A DNA stretch of 64,000 nucleotides, taken from contig CM034139.1 of assembly GCA_019914995.1 (NCBI GenBank), positions 6,860,461-6,924,460 on the forward strand. The letters are read 5' to 3'. The notes under the pieces were generated by a model. It made no database searches. It worked only from the letters and a program-made list of their open reading frames with translations, and was not told where the DNA came from. The stretch comes from Acanthochlamys bracteata. Lineage: Eukaryota; Streptophyta; Magnoliopsida; Pandanales; Velloziaceae. Position numbers and translations under genes: made by a program. This document shows, piece by piece, positions 26,491 through 38,345 of the stretch (the first letter of the stretch is position 1; each line of letters opens with the position of its first letter).

Positions 26491-27263
26491 TACCCATTCA
26501 AAATTGATTTATCCGATCGTCAGGATATTGCATTGTTAGCAGGTCTAAGGATTTATGCATTATGATTATGCGTATACGATGTTAAACCTTTTATTCAACT
26601 AGCATGATATAAGTATTCAGCGTTTGTTCCGTGGAGTTTCTCTACCGTCCGACTTTTGAACTTTAGTTTTTTCTAACTTTTTTATTTGGTAGCACTTCTT
26701 TTCGTTGTTTATAAAAACTTTAAAGCAAAGATCAAAATTCTAACGAAGATAGTCAAAGAAAGTTAAAACCAGGTTCCTTTCATATACTTGCTCTAAATTG
26801 GACGCTTGGGACGCAAGAAAACACCGCAACAGTTGAACGTGAATATTTGTAATTAAGCCATCATCTTACTTCTAATTGCAACAAACATCTGTAGATATTT
26901 GAGCTCGAGAATAAAAAAGAATATCCAAGACTCAAATAATATTTGTGTAAACTGAAAACAGAGCAATCTAACCATCCATTTGTTGCTTTAACGCATAATC
27001 CAACGGCCACTATTACCCAAACGACTTTAAAGATCACCAAGTGAACTTTCAAGGTTTCCGAAAGACTCCACTCCGAACTCCAACTGACAATATACACAAC
27101 GCAAAATATGAAAATACCCACTTTTATTTGTTAATTACCGACTGTTCCATATATGTTTTCTTACCATTGATTTTCGGACTGTTACTATCGACTTGTTAAA
27201 CTCGTGCCGAGCATGTCAAGCGGAGTTTGTAAATGGGCTGAATGGACCTTTACAAATGGCCCC
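26491..27263. other. Intergenic region upstream of eEF2
   Basis: No coding frame is recognised. The last few hundred bases form the distal promoter of the elongation factor gene. Confidence 0.4.
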
Positions 27264-27273
27264 ATAACAATCT

Positions 27274-27282
27274 CTATATAAG
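27274..27282 (+). promoter_or_regulatory. TATA box of the eEF2 gene
   Basis: CTATATAAG lies about 30-40 bp before the likely transcription start and the telo-box. Confidence 0.65.
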
Positions 27283-27312
27283 TAAATGGAGTTGAGCGAA
27301 AGAAGAAACAAA

Positions 27313-27322
27313 GCTAGGGTTT
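27313..27322 (+). promoter_or_regulatory. telo-box near the eEF2 transcription start
   Basis: CTAGGGTTTA is the reverse complement of the plant telo-box (AAACCCTA). That element is known in promoters and leaders of translation-machinery genes, often with a TATA box and a leader intron, as here. Confidence 0.65.
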
Positions 27323-27363
27323 ACGGAGAACACCCTAGCCGCTGTGTTTATCTTCTTGTAGAG

Positions 27364-28356
27364 GTAAAGCTCTAGCAGCCGCAATCTAGTTCTTCTTTCT
27401 TTCATCACTCAATCGTTGTTCAATCGATTTCGATTCGAAAAATCTGTTACTTGATTGAGGTTTCGATGAAGTTCTATCTATGTGATTTGCATCTTTTGAC
27501 GTTTTTGATGAGTTTATCATGCAGATCTAACTGAATCTAATACTAAAATTGTTTTAATTTGCTTTGTATCTGCTATATATCTGTTATGCTGATCTCCCTT
27601 GGTCATGTTCTGTAGTCTTGTAACTCCAAATTATCTGTATCTCAGAAGTTAGCTGGATTGAATCGATCGTCTTGGTATTGTATTAGATTTATTGATTCAT
27701 GTTTTCACGTTGGTAGTGCATTAGTTTAGATGGATGTATTGTATTAGATTTTGTTCAGTACATCAGAGTTTTAATAGTTCATAGATCTATATGAACACTC
27801 TATGTGGAATTAGTAACGATCTTAGATAGGAAACCTAATAAAAATAAGACCTTAAACGTTAAGATGTGTGATATCTCAATAAATAAGTAGATAGATTTTC
27901 AAATAGTAAGTGTTCTATACAAAAGCTTTTCTATAACAGGAAATATATTTTTGGATTTGTTTTATGTTGAAAATTGTTCATCTTATAGGAAGTCACTAAA
28001 TTGTATGAGCTATGAATTATTATTACTAGTAGTATTGGGTGGAATATTCTTTTTGTTGTAATTAGATTATAAGGTGGTATAGAAAGAATACTTATTTGTC
28101 ATGACATTTACTGCTATAGGAAATTGTATATCCTTTTGGGGATGCATTTATACTTTTTACTGCTTGGGGTGCTTTTGTTATATGATATTTATTGATCTGC
28201 ACTGTTTTTACTTCAGTGTTATGCATTCCTAATCTGGATGATACCGTTTGCAATACAGAATTTTAATCAATCTGTAATCCTTGTTCCTGCACTTTTGTGT
28301 GCTAAACTAAATTTTGTTACTTTGCAAGAATTCCATGCTTACTTACCGTTTTGCAG
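27364..28356 (+). other. 5'-UTR intron of the eEF2 gene
   Basis: Donor GAG|GTAAAG at 27,364 and acceptor TTTTGCAG|GTTC ending at 28,356 bound a 993-bp T-rich intron just before the start codon at 28,399. Leader introns in this position often raise expression of plant elongation-factor genes. Confidence 0.7.
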
Positions 28357-28398
28357 GTTCAACTGTTCTTTCTTGTGTGAACTTCAGAAAAGGTCAAG

Positions 28399-31300
28399 AT
28401 GGTGAAGTTTACATCTGAAGAGCTCCGTAGGATTATGGACCGTAAGCATAACATCAGGAATATGTCTGTGATAGCCCATGTTGATCATGGTAAGTTTCTA
28501 TTTTCATAGCATGTTTTGAGTCTTAAGATAATGGCTTTTCTGATACTCTTATTTTGTTGGCATTGGTTTGGGTTGGTACCATTGGTAATCCTAATGCTTT
28601 AGTTCCAGGTCTATGCTACTGATTGTTTTAAACTATATTAATCTTCTTCTGTTTCATTCATTTAACAACATCAACACCAATTAACTCATCAAAGGATATA
28701 ACTTGGTGTATTTGTTGTCTAGCGTTCTTTTGAAGTGTCTATTATTTAGCATACAGTGTACTTATAGTAGTTAAGCATTGATATGTAAGAGAAAGCTTCT
28801 GTAGTTGCTGTTGTTTATGTTTGTAGTATTTTGCATCCTTGGAATAAGTTTTCTTTCAGTACTTGATTTTATTGGTTCTGTTAATTCTAGTATATATATT
28901 GCCATATCATGTTGTGTGTAGTTTTCTTGTTGCACATAGCTGTATTTATGAATCTTTATTTAGCTAATGCTCTGTGATCTTGCAGGCAAGTCTACTTTAA
29001 CTGATTCTCTTGTTGCTGCTGCTGGGATTATCGCACAAGAAGTTGCTGGAGATGTCAGGATGACTGATACGCGTGCTGATGAAGCCGAGCGTGGCATCAC
29101 AATCAAATCAACTGGAATTTCCCTATATTATGAAATGAGTGATGATTCCCTTAAGAGCTTCAAGGGTGAGAGGATGGGCAATGAGTATCTTATTAATCTC
29201 ATTGATTCACCTGGGCACGTCGATTTCTCTTCAGAGGTCACTGCTGCATTGCGTATCACTGATGGTGCATTGGTTGTTGTTGACTGTGTGGAGGGTGTTT
29301 GTGTCCAGACTGAAACTGTTCTGCGTCAGGCTCTTGGAGAAAGGATTAGGCCAGTGTTGACTGTTAACAAGATGGATCGCTGTTTCCTGGAGCTTCAGGT
29401 GGAAGGAGAAGAAGCTTACCAGACCTTCCAGAGGGTTATTGAAAATGCTAATGTTATCATGGCTACTTATGAAGATCCTCTTCTTGGCGATGTTCAAGTC
29501 TACCCAGAAAAGGGAACTGTTGCTTTTTCTGCTGGATTGCATGGTTGGGCCTTTACGTTAACCAACTTTGCAAAGATGTATGCCTCAAAGTTTGGTGTTG
29601 ATGAAGCTAAGATGATGGAGAGGCTATGGGGTGAAAACTACTTTGATCCAGCTACGAAGAAGTGGAGCAGCAAGGCTACTGGTTCTCCTACTTGCAAGCG
29701 TGGATTTGTTCAGTTCTGCTACGAGCCTATTAAGCAGATCATTAGTACTTGCATGAATGATCAGAAAGACAAGTTATGGCCAATGCTGCAGAAGCTTGGT
29801 GTGACCATGAAGTCTGATGAGAAGGAGCTGATGGGGAAGGCTCTCATGAAGAGAGTTATGCAGACTTGGCTTCCTGCTAGCAGCGCACTACTAGAAATGA
29901 TGATCTTCCACCTTCCATCACCTTCTAAGGCACAGAGGTATCGTGTTGAGAACCTTTATGAAGGTCCTCTTGATGACCCATATGCAAATGCTATCCGCAA
30001 CTGTGATCCTGAAGGTCCCCTTATGCTCTATGTTTCAAAAATGATTCCTGCTTCTGACAAGGGTAGATTCTTTGCTTTTGGCCGTGTTTTCTCTGGAAAG
30101 GTGGGAACTGGTATGAAGGTGCGAATTATGGGGCCGAACTATGTTCCTGGCCAGAAGAAAGACCTTTACGTGAAGAGTGTGCAGAGAACTGTTATATGGA
30201 TGGGCAAGAGGCAGGAGTCAGTTGAGGATGTTCCATGTGGTAACACAGTAGCCATGGTTGGTCTTGATCAGTTCATTACGAAGAATGCCACTTTGACCAA
30301 TGAGAAGGAAGTCGATGCCCATCCCATTAGGGCAATGAAGTTCTCTGTTTCACCTGTTGTTCGTGTTGCTGTTCAATGCAAGGTTGCCTCTGACCTTCCC
30401 AAGCTCGTGGAAGGGCTGAAGCGTTTGGCCAAGTCAGATCCTATGGTTGTTTGTAGTATTGAGGAGTCTGGGGAACACATTATTGCTGGAGCAGGTGAAC
30501 TCCACCTTGAGATCTGTTTGAAGGATCTACAGGAAGATTTTATGGGTGGGGCTGAGATTCATGTTTCACCGCCAGTTGTCTCATTCCGTGAGACTGTTCT
30601 GGAGAAGTCCAGCCGTACAGTAATGAGCAAATCTCCCAACAAGCATAATCGTCTGTACATGGAAGCTCGTCCCATGGAAGAAGGTCTTGCTGAGGCCATT
30701 GATGAAGGTAGAATTGGTCCAAGAGATGATCCCAAGGTTCGCTCTAAGATACTTGCAGAAGAGTTTGGCTGGGATAAGGATCTTGCTAAGAAGATTTGGT
30801 GCTTTGGACCTGAGACAACTGGTCCGAACATGGTTGTTGACATGTGCAAGGGTGTTCAGTACCTCAATGAAATCAAGGATTCTGTTGTTGCTGGATTCCA
30901 GTGGGCTTCTAAGGAGGGTGCTCTTGCTGAAGAGAACATGCGTGGCATATGCTTTGAAGTTTGTGATGTTGTGCTGCATGCAGATGCCATCCATAGAGGA
31001 GGTGGTCAGATCATTCCAACTGCGAGGAGAGTCATCTATGCTTCTCAGCTGACTGCAAAACCCAGGCTTCTTGAGCCAGTGTACTTGGTTGAGATCCAAG
31101 CCCCTGAACAGGCTCTGGGTGGTATATATGGTGTTCTGAACCAGAAGAGAGGCCATGTGTTTGAAGAGCTTCAGAGGCCTGGCACACCACTTTACAACAT
31201 CAAGGCTTATCTCCCTGTCATCGAGTCTTTTGGATTCTCAGGTACCCTGAGGGCAGCTACATCTGGGCAGGCGTTCCCTCAGTGCGTGTTTGATCACTGG

Positions 31301-31426
31301 GACATGATGTCGTCCGATCCTTTGGAAGCTGGCAGTCAGGCTCACCAGCTTGTTATTGACATCCGCAAGAGGAAGGGGCTGAAGGAGGGGATCACCCCAC
31401 TGTCCGAGTACGAGGACAAGCTGTAA
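28399..31426 (+). CDS. EEF2: Translation elongation factor 2 (eEF2)
   Basis: This cytosolic GTPase drives ribosome translocation. Two exons (28399-28489 and 28986-31426) encode 843 residues, exactly the usual plant eEF2 length. The start [20 protein letters not shown] is the conserved eEF2 N-terminus. The G1 loop AHVDHGKST (residues 26-34) is split by the intron within the codon for Gly31. The switch region holds [15 protein letters not shown] (Thr57 and Thr59, matching the eEF2-kinase region), followed by DSPGH and NKMD. The diphthamide target histidine is His700, in [16 protein letters not shown]. The protein ends SEYEDKL. The downstream exon is rich in codons typical of highly expressed genes. 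No defect is seen, and it should be an essential, strongly transcribed gene. Confidence 0.98.
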
Positions 31427-32939
31427 GATGTTAGGTCTGTTTGAAGTATTGAATCCTAGGTTTATCCTTTTTTCTTAACTTTTTTTTTTTTGTTTTTGAG
31501 TCCCATCTTCAGGATTATTCGAGATGTTAATTGTCTTTTAATTAAGTTGTGTTGGTGTTTGGTTGTTAATCAGTTTTGTTATTTTAAGTTATCTGAAACT
31601 CATTACTATATTAAACTTGCAACCTATTTATGCAAAGAACTTCTATGCTAATGTTGTTCCGGTATTCTTGTTATGTTTGCTGAGTATGTTTTGTGACTTA
31701 TGTTTTGTGATTTAGCTATTAATTTATTGTGTGGAGGCGGGGTGTGTGATGTTGCTTCTGTGCTGCATTAGCTATTATATCGGGCAAATCTAATCTATGT
31801 TTATCACGTTTGCTGGTGAACCATCTTTGAACAATTTGTTAGTAGTTTGCAACTTCCTATCAAGCAGAGGGCTTTTTCATGTGTAACTATGTAACTGGGT
31901 AACTTTGTGATACATGCGGTAGTTTTCTTGTTGAAGTATTTGTGTACGCAAGGAAGGTAAACCAAAGGTTGATGTCTACAGCTTCGGAGTAGTAGTACCA
32001 GAAAAATTATATTAATTTTTATTTTGTATTTTTAATAATTTGTTAATACTTTTTATAAAATTATTTAAAATTTTTAAAATATAAAAATTTTACATAATAA
32101 AATATTATTATTATTATTAATTATTTTTTAAGTTAAAAATAAATTTTATTATCTAAAATTAAAATAACATATTTTTATTTTTAGAAAAATGTTTATAATT
32201 ATTTCTAAGTGTCCCCATTAGTGACGAGGTCTAGCTAGATTGTTCAGAATCCTATAGGTACCATTTTCAGTAATTCTTGTTCAGAATCTGTACAAAAGGT
32301 TCACGAGACTGAATAAATCGATGTTGTTTCACTACTAGTCAGTTATATTTTGCTGTGTATTTTTTTCACCACAAATTTCGCTTTTTTTTATTTTTAATAT
32401 CTCACTTTCAAACACAAAATTATACGAGAACTCATTTTCAATTCTTTCTAATTAAAAAAAAACATAAAACTCACTCATTTTTAACAAAATGATTTTTAAT
32501 AATTTATTTCTAAAAAAAATCACTTCTAAGATAAAAAGAGCACACTTTTTTTTACAAATTCTACTCTGATCACTTCAACTTTTATCAGAACTGAGAGTTA
32601 CACAATTTCCAATACATATATGATCATTGAGGGCACTCGTACGGACACTTCTATTTCGAATATCAGATCATACAACAGAAAGTTACGGTAAAAGGAATGG
32701 TTCCGCACGGAGGAAGCAAAACTGATATTGACATGGCTCTAGGCTGGAAAATGGAAGGTGATCTCCCAGTTCAATGTTCGAAGATTTTGTACATTCGCAA
32801 TTTGTCCTCTTCGTTAGACGTAGCCAGGATGGCAATAATTTATGTATTCTAATTGGACATAAAAGCAGTAGGGGTGAATTGTTAGAGATATTGTTAAATA
32901 TCCAAATGGACCTTGAGCGACTCGGAGAACCTCAGTTCT
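31427..32939. other. eEF2 3' flank and AT-rich repeats
   Basis: The 3' UTR and terminator of eEF2 lie in the first few hundred bases. A MITE-like AT-rich block occupies about 31,995-32,212, and a second AT-rich block with repeated ACTCA(C/T)TTT motifs about 32,380-32,580. The segment at 32,640-32,939 is of normal complexity, but I do not recognise a product. Confidence 0.4.
31995..32212. repeat. AT-rich MITE-like repeat
   Basis: The AT-rich core (TTTTTAAAATATAAAAATTTTACATAATAAAATATTATTATTATT pattern, broken here) matches the type seen at 19.3, 39.5 and 63.0 kb. Ends are approximate. Confidence 0.4.
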
Positions 32940-32944
32940 TAAAA

Positions 32945-33165
32945 ACTCGTCGAGCCCAAGGTACTGAGATTGAGAGTCTGTAAGGAGAGCAGCTCCAATG
33001 CCGAGCCGTCATTTGCGAGTTTCTTCACAATAATGGTAGCGGCAACCTCCGCAAGAAGATCCCCAAATTTGACGTAGTGCTCAAACAGTCCTCCATCCAT
33101 GGCAACAACAGTTCTTTGCTGTTCATCAGTGATGGTGTCACGTCTCTGCATCTTCAGGAAATAAA
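32945..33165 (-). pseudogene. Hexokinase gene fragment (C-terminal exon remnant)
   Basis: The minus strand reads LKMQRRDTITDEQQRT, then VVAMDGGLFEHYVKF, then ANDGSAL. This corresponds to the C-terminal lobe of plant hexokinase (typically ILKKxGRDT..., VIAMDGGLYEHY, SNDGSGIGAALLA). Hexokinase phosphorylates glucose and senses sugar. Only about 70 residues remain, the ATP-site glycine region after NDGS is altered, and some residues are missing compared with the family. The upstream exons are absent: the sequence ends abruptly at the border of a copia LTR. It is a dead remnant, not a gene. Confidence 0.75.
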
Positions 33166-33315
33166 AAACTCTTTCAATCTTATTATTATCATTCAATATA
33201 AATACATATATATAGACTCCTTATAAATTTAAATAGAATTTTAAATAAAAAAAATATCTAAATATAATTTTAAAGAAAGATATCTAGAATAATATATTGT
33301 TGACTCACGCCAATA
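33166..33315 (-). repeat. 3' LTR of the old copia element
   Basis: About 150 bp, preceded on the minus strand by the purine tract AAGGAGAAG (33,316-33,324). It pairs with 38,191-38,345. The outer end abuts the hexokinase fragment. Confidence 0.85.
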
Positions 33316-33316
33316 C

Positions 33317-36300
33317 TTCTCCTTAAGTTGGTGCAAAAATATCATCAATATCCAACTTGCTCAGTGAGTTATGAAAAATTTTGCTTGAAATTTTTTTTGT
33401 CAATATATCTGCTAACTGTGTCTCTGAAGTCACAAAAGGTAACTCAATTAACTTTGAATCCAGTTTCTCTTTAATGAAATGTCGATCCATCTTAACATGC
33501 TTAGTGCGATCATACTGTATTGGATTATGAGTAATATTTATTGCAGCCTTATTATCACAAAATAGCTTTATAGAATTCCTTTGAGAAAAACCAAGCTCTG
33601 TCAATAATATTCAAAGCCATAAAAGTTCACAAACTCCATGTGCCATTCCTCTATATTCAGCTTCAGCAGAAGATCGAGCAACCATTTTTTATTTCTTACT
33701 CCTCCATATGACTAGATTACCTCCAACAAATGTAAAATAGCCGGATGTAGAGCGTCTATTCGTCTTATCTCATGCCCAGTCTGCATCAGTATATCCATCT
33801 ATATTCAAATGATTATTCTTTCTGAATAGTAATCTCCTGCCTGGTGCTGACTTCAGATATCTCATAATTCTGTTCATAGCTTCCATATGATCGACAATTG
33901 GAGAATGCATAAAATGGCTGACAACGCTCACAGCATATGTATATCAGGGCGAGTATGCGATAAATAAATCAACCTGCCAACCAATCGTTGATATTTTTCC
34001 GTAGCTGCTGGCATTTGATTAGGGAGCTCTGCTAAGTTATGATTCTCAATGATAGGTGTGTCGGCAGGTTTGCAATCTAACATCTCTGTCTCAGATAATA
34101 AGTCAAGGACATATTTTCTTTGTGATAGAAAAATACCTTGCTTAGATCTGGCCACTTCAATTTCCAAAATATATTTCAACTCTCCAAGTTCTTTCATCTC
34201 GAATTCAAAGGCTAGATATGTCTTCAATTTCTGAATTTCTTCATGATCATTATCTGTAACAATCATATCATCAACATAGATTATCAAAATAGTTACCTTA
34301 TCATTCTGGTTCTTCAAGAATAATGTATGATCAGCATTACTCTGTCGGTAACCATATCTGCTCAAGGCTTGACTAAATCTACCAAACCATGCTTTTGGAG
34401 ATTGCTTCAAACCATATAGAGCCATTTTTAGCCTGCAGACATATTCAGTCATTTCCGATATCTCATAGCCAAGCGGAAGCTCCATATACACTTCTTCTTC
34501 TAACTCACCATGAAGAAATGTATTCTTTACATCAAATTGCTGCAATGGCTAATCAAGATTTGCTATGAGATATAATAATACTCTGATGGTATTAATCTTT
34601 ACAACTGGGGCAAAAGTCTCGTGATAATCCACTCTATAAGTCTGTGAGTACCCATTGGCTACTAATCTTGCTTTATATCTCTCGATCGTTTCATCTGCTT
34701 TGTGTTTGATGGTGTACACCCATTTACAACCAACTGTTTTCTTTTCTTTTGTTAATGGTACTATCTCCCAAGTCATATTCTTCTAAAAAGCATCCATCTC
34801 TTCATTCATAGCCTTAGTCCATCTAGGATCGAATAAGGCTTCTCTAGTGTTAGAAGGAAGTGTCACAGCTGCCACCTGATTAATGAAAGCAACATATGAT
34901 GGGGACAGCCTATGAGAAGACACATGATTAGTAACATGATATCTGGAGATTTTTCCTTCTGGTAAATATCTCTCAGGAGGTTTTTCACGATTTTCTCTAT
35001 GTGGTAACTGATAATTCCTGCAGACAATATTAGATTTATTCATAATAATATTCTGAGTCTCGGTATTTACCTCAGTGATATCCTCAGGAGTTTGAGCGGG
35101 TACTGCAGGATGCGACAGAGGGATTTCTTCTACAGTTTCAGCTCTATCTATCTCTTCCGTTTCATTTTGTTCAAGTTCAATAGTTCTAAACTCCTTCAGA
35201 CCTGAGTCATGATCCACACATTTTCTCTGACCTTCTTCAGTATGTGTTTTGAGTTTAATGGTAAGCCAATTCAGATTTTCCGTAGCTTCTATCTCCCCCT
35301 GAAGATCTGAATGTGAAGTCGATTTGACAAAATACATTTTCGATTCTAAAAATGTCACATCCATAGTCACAAAGGTATGACGTGTAGGAGGATGATAGCA
35401 CCGATAACCTTTCTGGTGAGGACCATAGCTAAGAAACATGCACCTTAAGGCACATGGATCCAATTTATCTGTTTCAGTTTTTTGCAAATGTACTAATACA
35501 ACAGATCCAAAAATCTGAGATGGAAGTGAGAGAACAGAAGGTATAGTAACAAATGTAGATAAAACCTCAAGTGGTGTCCGAAAGTTTAGAACTCTAGATG
35601 ACATGCGATTAATCACATAAACCGCAGACTGAACTGCGTCTACTCAATAATGTTTTGGAACATGAGCTCCAAACAATAAAGCACGGCCAGTTTCTAATAT
35701 GTGTCGATTTTTTCTTTCAGCCACTCCATTCTGTTGTGGTGTTTGTGGACAAGAAGTCTCATGAATAATACCATGCTGATGAAAATAAGAGTTCAAAGAT
35801 GTATTAACATACTCCCCATCAGTATCACAGCGAAAAATTCGAATAGGAAGAGAAAATTGTGTTTGCACTATCTTATGAAACCGCACAAATATATCACTAA
35901 CATCACTTTTATTCTTCAAAGCATATAACCATGTCATGTCTGTGCAATCATCTACAAATGTCACAAACCACCTAATGCCAATAAAAGTCATAACTAGGGA
36001 GGGTCCCAAACATCCGAATGGACTAACTCAAAAGGAGTTGTTCTTTTATTGCTAACAGAAAAATACGACACTCGATGACTCTTAGCAAGGATACATGCTT
36101 CACACTGAAATTCAGACTCTTTGAGACCGAAAAATAAAGACGGTAGCAAATATTTTAAATTACCAAAAAAATATGACGTAGACGGCGATGCCAAAGCCAG
36201 ACTTTATTCTTCTTGTCAGTTCAGATCCACGAGCACTGTAAACTCTGCCTGCACTAACATCATCCAAATAGTATAAACCCCCTCTCTTAGTACCACGCCT

Positions 36301-37660
36301 AATTATCTCCTGTGTCTGGATATCCTGAAGTAAGCAAAAATAAGAATACATAACAACAATGCAGTTCAACTGTTCAGTAACTTGTCCAATAGATAAAAGA
36401 TTATGTGAGAGAGATGGAACAAGTAGACAATTCTGTAGAGATAGAGATAATGATAATGCCACAGTACCAGCACCTGTCACTGGATAACTCTCTCCATTGG
36501 TATATGTCACATTATTTCTAACTGGAGCACTTACGATATGAAAATTTTTCGGATCGAATGTCATATGATCCGTAGCTCCAGAATCTAAAATCCATCCTGT
36601 ATCCCGTTGTGTATCTAAAACAGTAAAGGTAAAGCTTTGGTTACCTGAAATTGAAGAATGTGAATTAACCTACGACACCAGAGATAGAATTGGTGAAGGA
36701 GCAGTTGATGATACAGAGGATGAAGGATTAGCTAAAGTGAGGCCTGCAACTCCAGACGCTACATCAGAGATCTTTTTGTCTTGTTTTTTCTTCTTCTTCA
36801 GTTCCTCCCACCAATCAGGATAACCAACTAACTGAAAGCATGAATTCCGAGTATGCCCAGCTTTATCACAATGAGTACACTGTTCTTCTTGTGCCTTTTG
36901 CTTCACTTGAGATCTAAGATTTTTAGAGGCCACAGCAGCAATAACTCCAATATCGTTAGACCCCATCATAACCACTCGTCGTTGCTCTTCACGACGAATG
37001 TAGTTATAAGATGCTTCTAATCCAGTAAAGGTATCTGTTCGTAGTAGATCACTGCAGGCTTTATCAAGTGTATCATCAAGCCTAGCCAAAAAAATATAGA
37101 CACGTTCCCTCTCAATCTCCTATTGTCGAGCTAATACATCATTAGCACAACACATTCTAATTGGATTACGAAAATCCAATTCTTGCCATATGCTCTGTAA
37201 TTCTGCATAGTATGCCGTAATGGGCCTTCCAGTTTGCTTCAATTTGAATGCCTTGAATGTTAATTTATAAATCTGAGATATGTCAGAATTATCATAATAA
37301 AGTTTTGGACACAGCAGTTCAAACATCTCTAGCAGTGGGAAGCCGAATAAAAAGCTCTATCACAGTTGGTTCCATGGAGTTGATCAACCATCCTTTGACG
37401 ATAGCATTGTCAGTTCTCCATCGGGCATAAGTGGGATCAGTCTCTTGAGATCGTGCTATTTCTCCTGTTAAGTATCCCATCTTGTTCTTTCCAGCAATGT
37501 ACATCTCAACGACTTGAGACCAAAGAGAATAATTTGAGCCATTTAACTTAACACTTATAGTAGAGGATGAATCACCTTGTTGAAAACAGGAGTAGTCATT
37601 GAGGCAACTAGAGATAGACCACTTGAGTTTTCCATAAACAAAAAAAAAAAAAAATTTCTG
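33317..37660 (-). pseudogene. copia gag-pol region (old fossil)
   Basis: On the minus strand the order is: gag (SVKLNGSNYSLWSQVVEMYI), zinc knuckle CTHCDKAGHTRNSCF followed by GYPDWW, a protease remnant, integrase (VHSDVWDPP, then RCDTDGEYVN), reverse transcriptase (QQFDVKNTFLHGELEEEVYM and IYVDDMIVTD), and RNase H (LFCDNKAAINITHNP to QLADILTKK). The parts are recognisable but interrupted about ten times, so the element is long inactive. Its gag differs from that of the 21.8-kb element, so the two belong to different copia lineages. Confidence 0.88.
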
Positions 37661-37985
37661 TCGGGCATGGTCAGCGGGCCAGGCCGGTTCGAGACGGGTC
37701 GGGTCGGTCGGACTCGGCTGGTGGCTGTACGGTTGATGAAGCAGACGGCGGCAATCGACCGGCAAGAGCGAGCGGCCTGTCGAACAGGTGGCAACAATCG
37801 ACCGACAAGAGCGAGCGGGCTGGCGGCGACGGCGATCGAGCGGCAGGCGGCGGCAATCGATCGGGTCGATCGTGTTGGCAGCGGCGATCGAGTGGGCTGG
37901 CGGCAGCGGTGAACGTGCTGGCGAAGCAGCGGCGGCGGGAGCTTCACGCGCAGCGGAGGCGTCGGCAGCGAAGACAGCAGCAAAA
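37660..37985 (-). repeat. GC-rich degenerate repeats in the leader of the old copia element
   Basis: This part of the element between 5' LTR and gag is strikingly GC-rich, unlike the AT-rich surroundings. It repeats a unit around GGCAATCGACCGGCAAGAGC several times with variation (GCGGC(G/A)ATCGA cores near 37,748, 37,791, 37,830, 37,850 and 37,880). The repeats may make a structured RNA leader. Confidence 0.6.
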
Positions 37986-38174
37986 ATTCTCCCTTTTATT
38001 ATTATTATTTTTTATTGTTGTTGTAGATCTAGTCCGATTAAATCGCCGGATTTATTTTGGTCGGAATTTCTAACCGTTATAAACGTATCTCTATGATCAC
38101 AACGAATAGTCTGGTCGAAATCTGGCCGTCGCAGTCGTTTTCTCCACAACGGCGGCGAGCAGATCTAGAATTTT

Positions 38175-38186
38175 GCTCTGGTACCA
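38175..38186 (-). other. Primer-binding site of the old copia element
   Basis: On the minus strand TGGTACCAGAGC lies four bases inside the 5' LTR. It is the same initiator tRNA-Met variant used by the other copia element. Confidence 0.7.
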
Positions 38187-38190
38187 AGAT

Positions 38191-38345
38191 AAACTCTTTC
38201 AATCTTATTCTTATCATTCAATATAAGTACATACATATAGACTCCTTATAAATCTAAATAAATGAAGTTTTAAATAAAAAAAAATATCTAAATATAATTT
38301 TAAAAAAAAATATTTAAAATAATATATTGTTGACTCACGCCAACA
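38191..38345 (-). repeat. 5' LTR of the old copia element
   Basis: About 155 bp, with the LTR start TGTTGGCGTGAGTC at 38,345 reading leftward. It pairs with 33,166-33,315. Confidence 0.85.

Larger units (their letters stand above)
33166..38345 (-). mobile_element. Ty1/copia LTR retrotransposon, old and broken, minus strand
   Basis: A copia element about 5.2 kb long lying on the minus strand. Short LTRs of about 150-155 bp bound it (33,166-33,315 and 38,191-38,345), starting TGTTGGCGTGAGTC on the minus strand. They differ by roughly ten substitutions and two small indels, so it is about three times older than the element at 21.8 kb. A primer-binding site and a purine tract are in place. The interior has gag, zinc knuckle, protease, integrase, reverse transcriptase and RNase H, with around ten interruptions. 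I see no matching target duplication, so a flank may have been rearranged. Confidence 0.92.

Noticed and set aside
37555-38096. GC-rich open frames on both strands near 37.6-38.1 kb
   Set aside because: They arise from the low-complexity GC-rich leader of the old copia element. Their proteins are Arg/Pro/Ala-rich with no domain.
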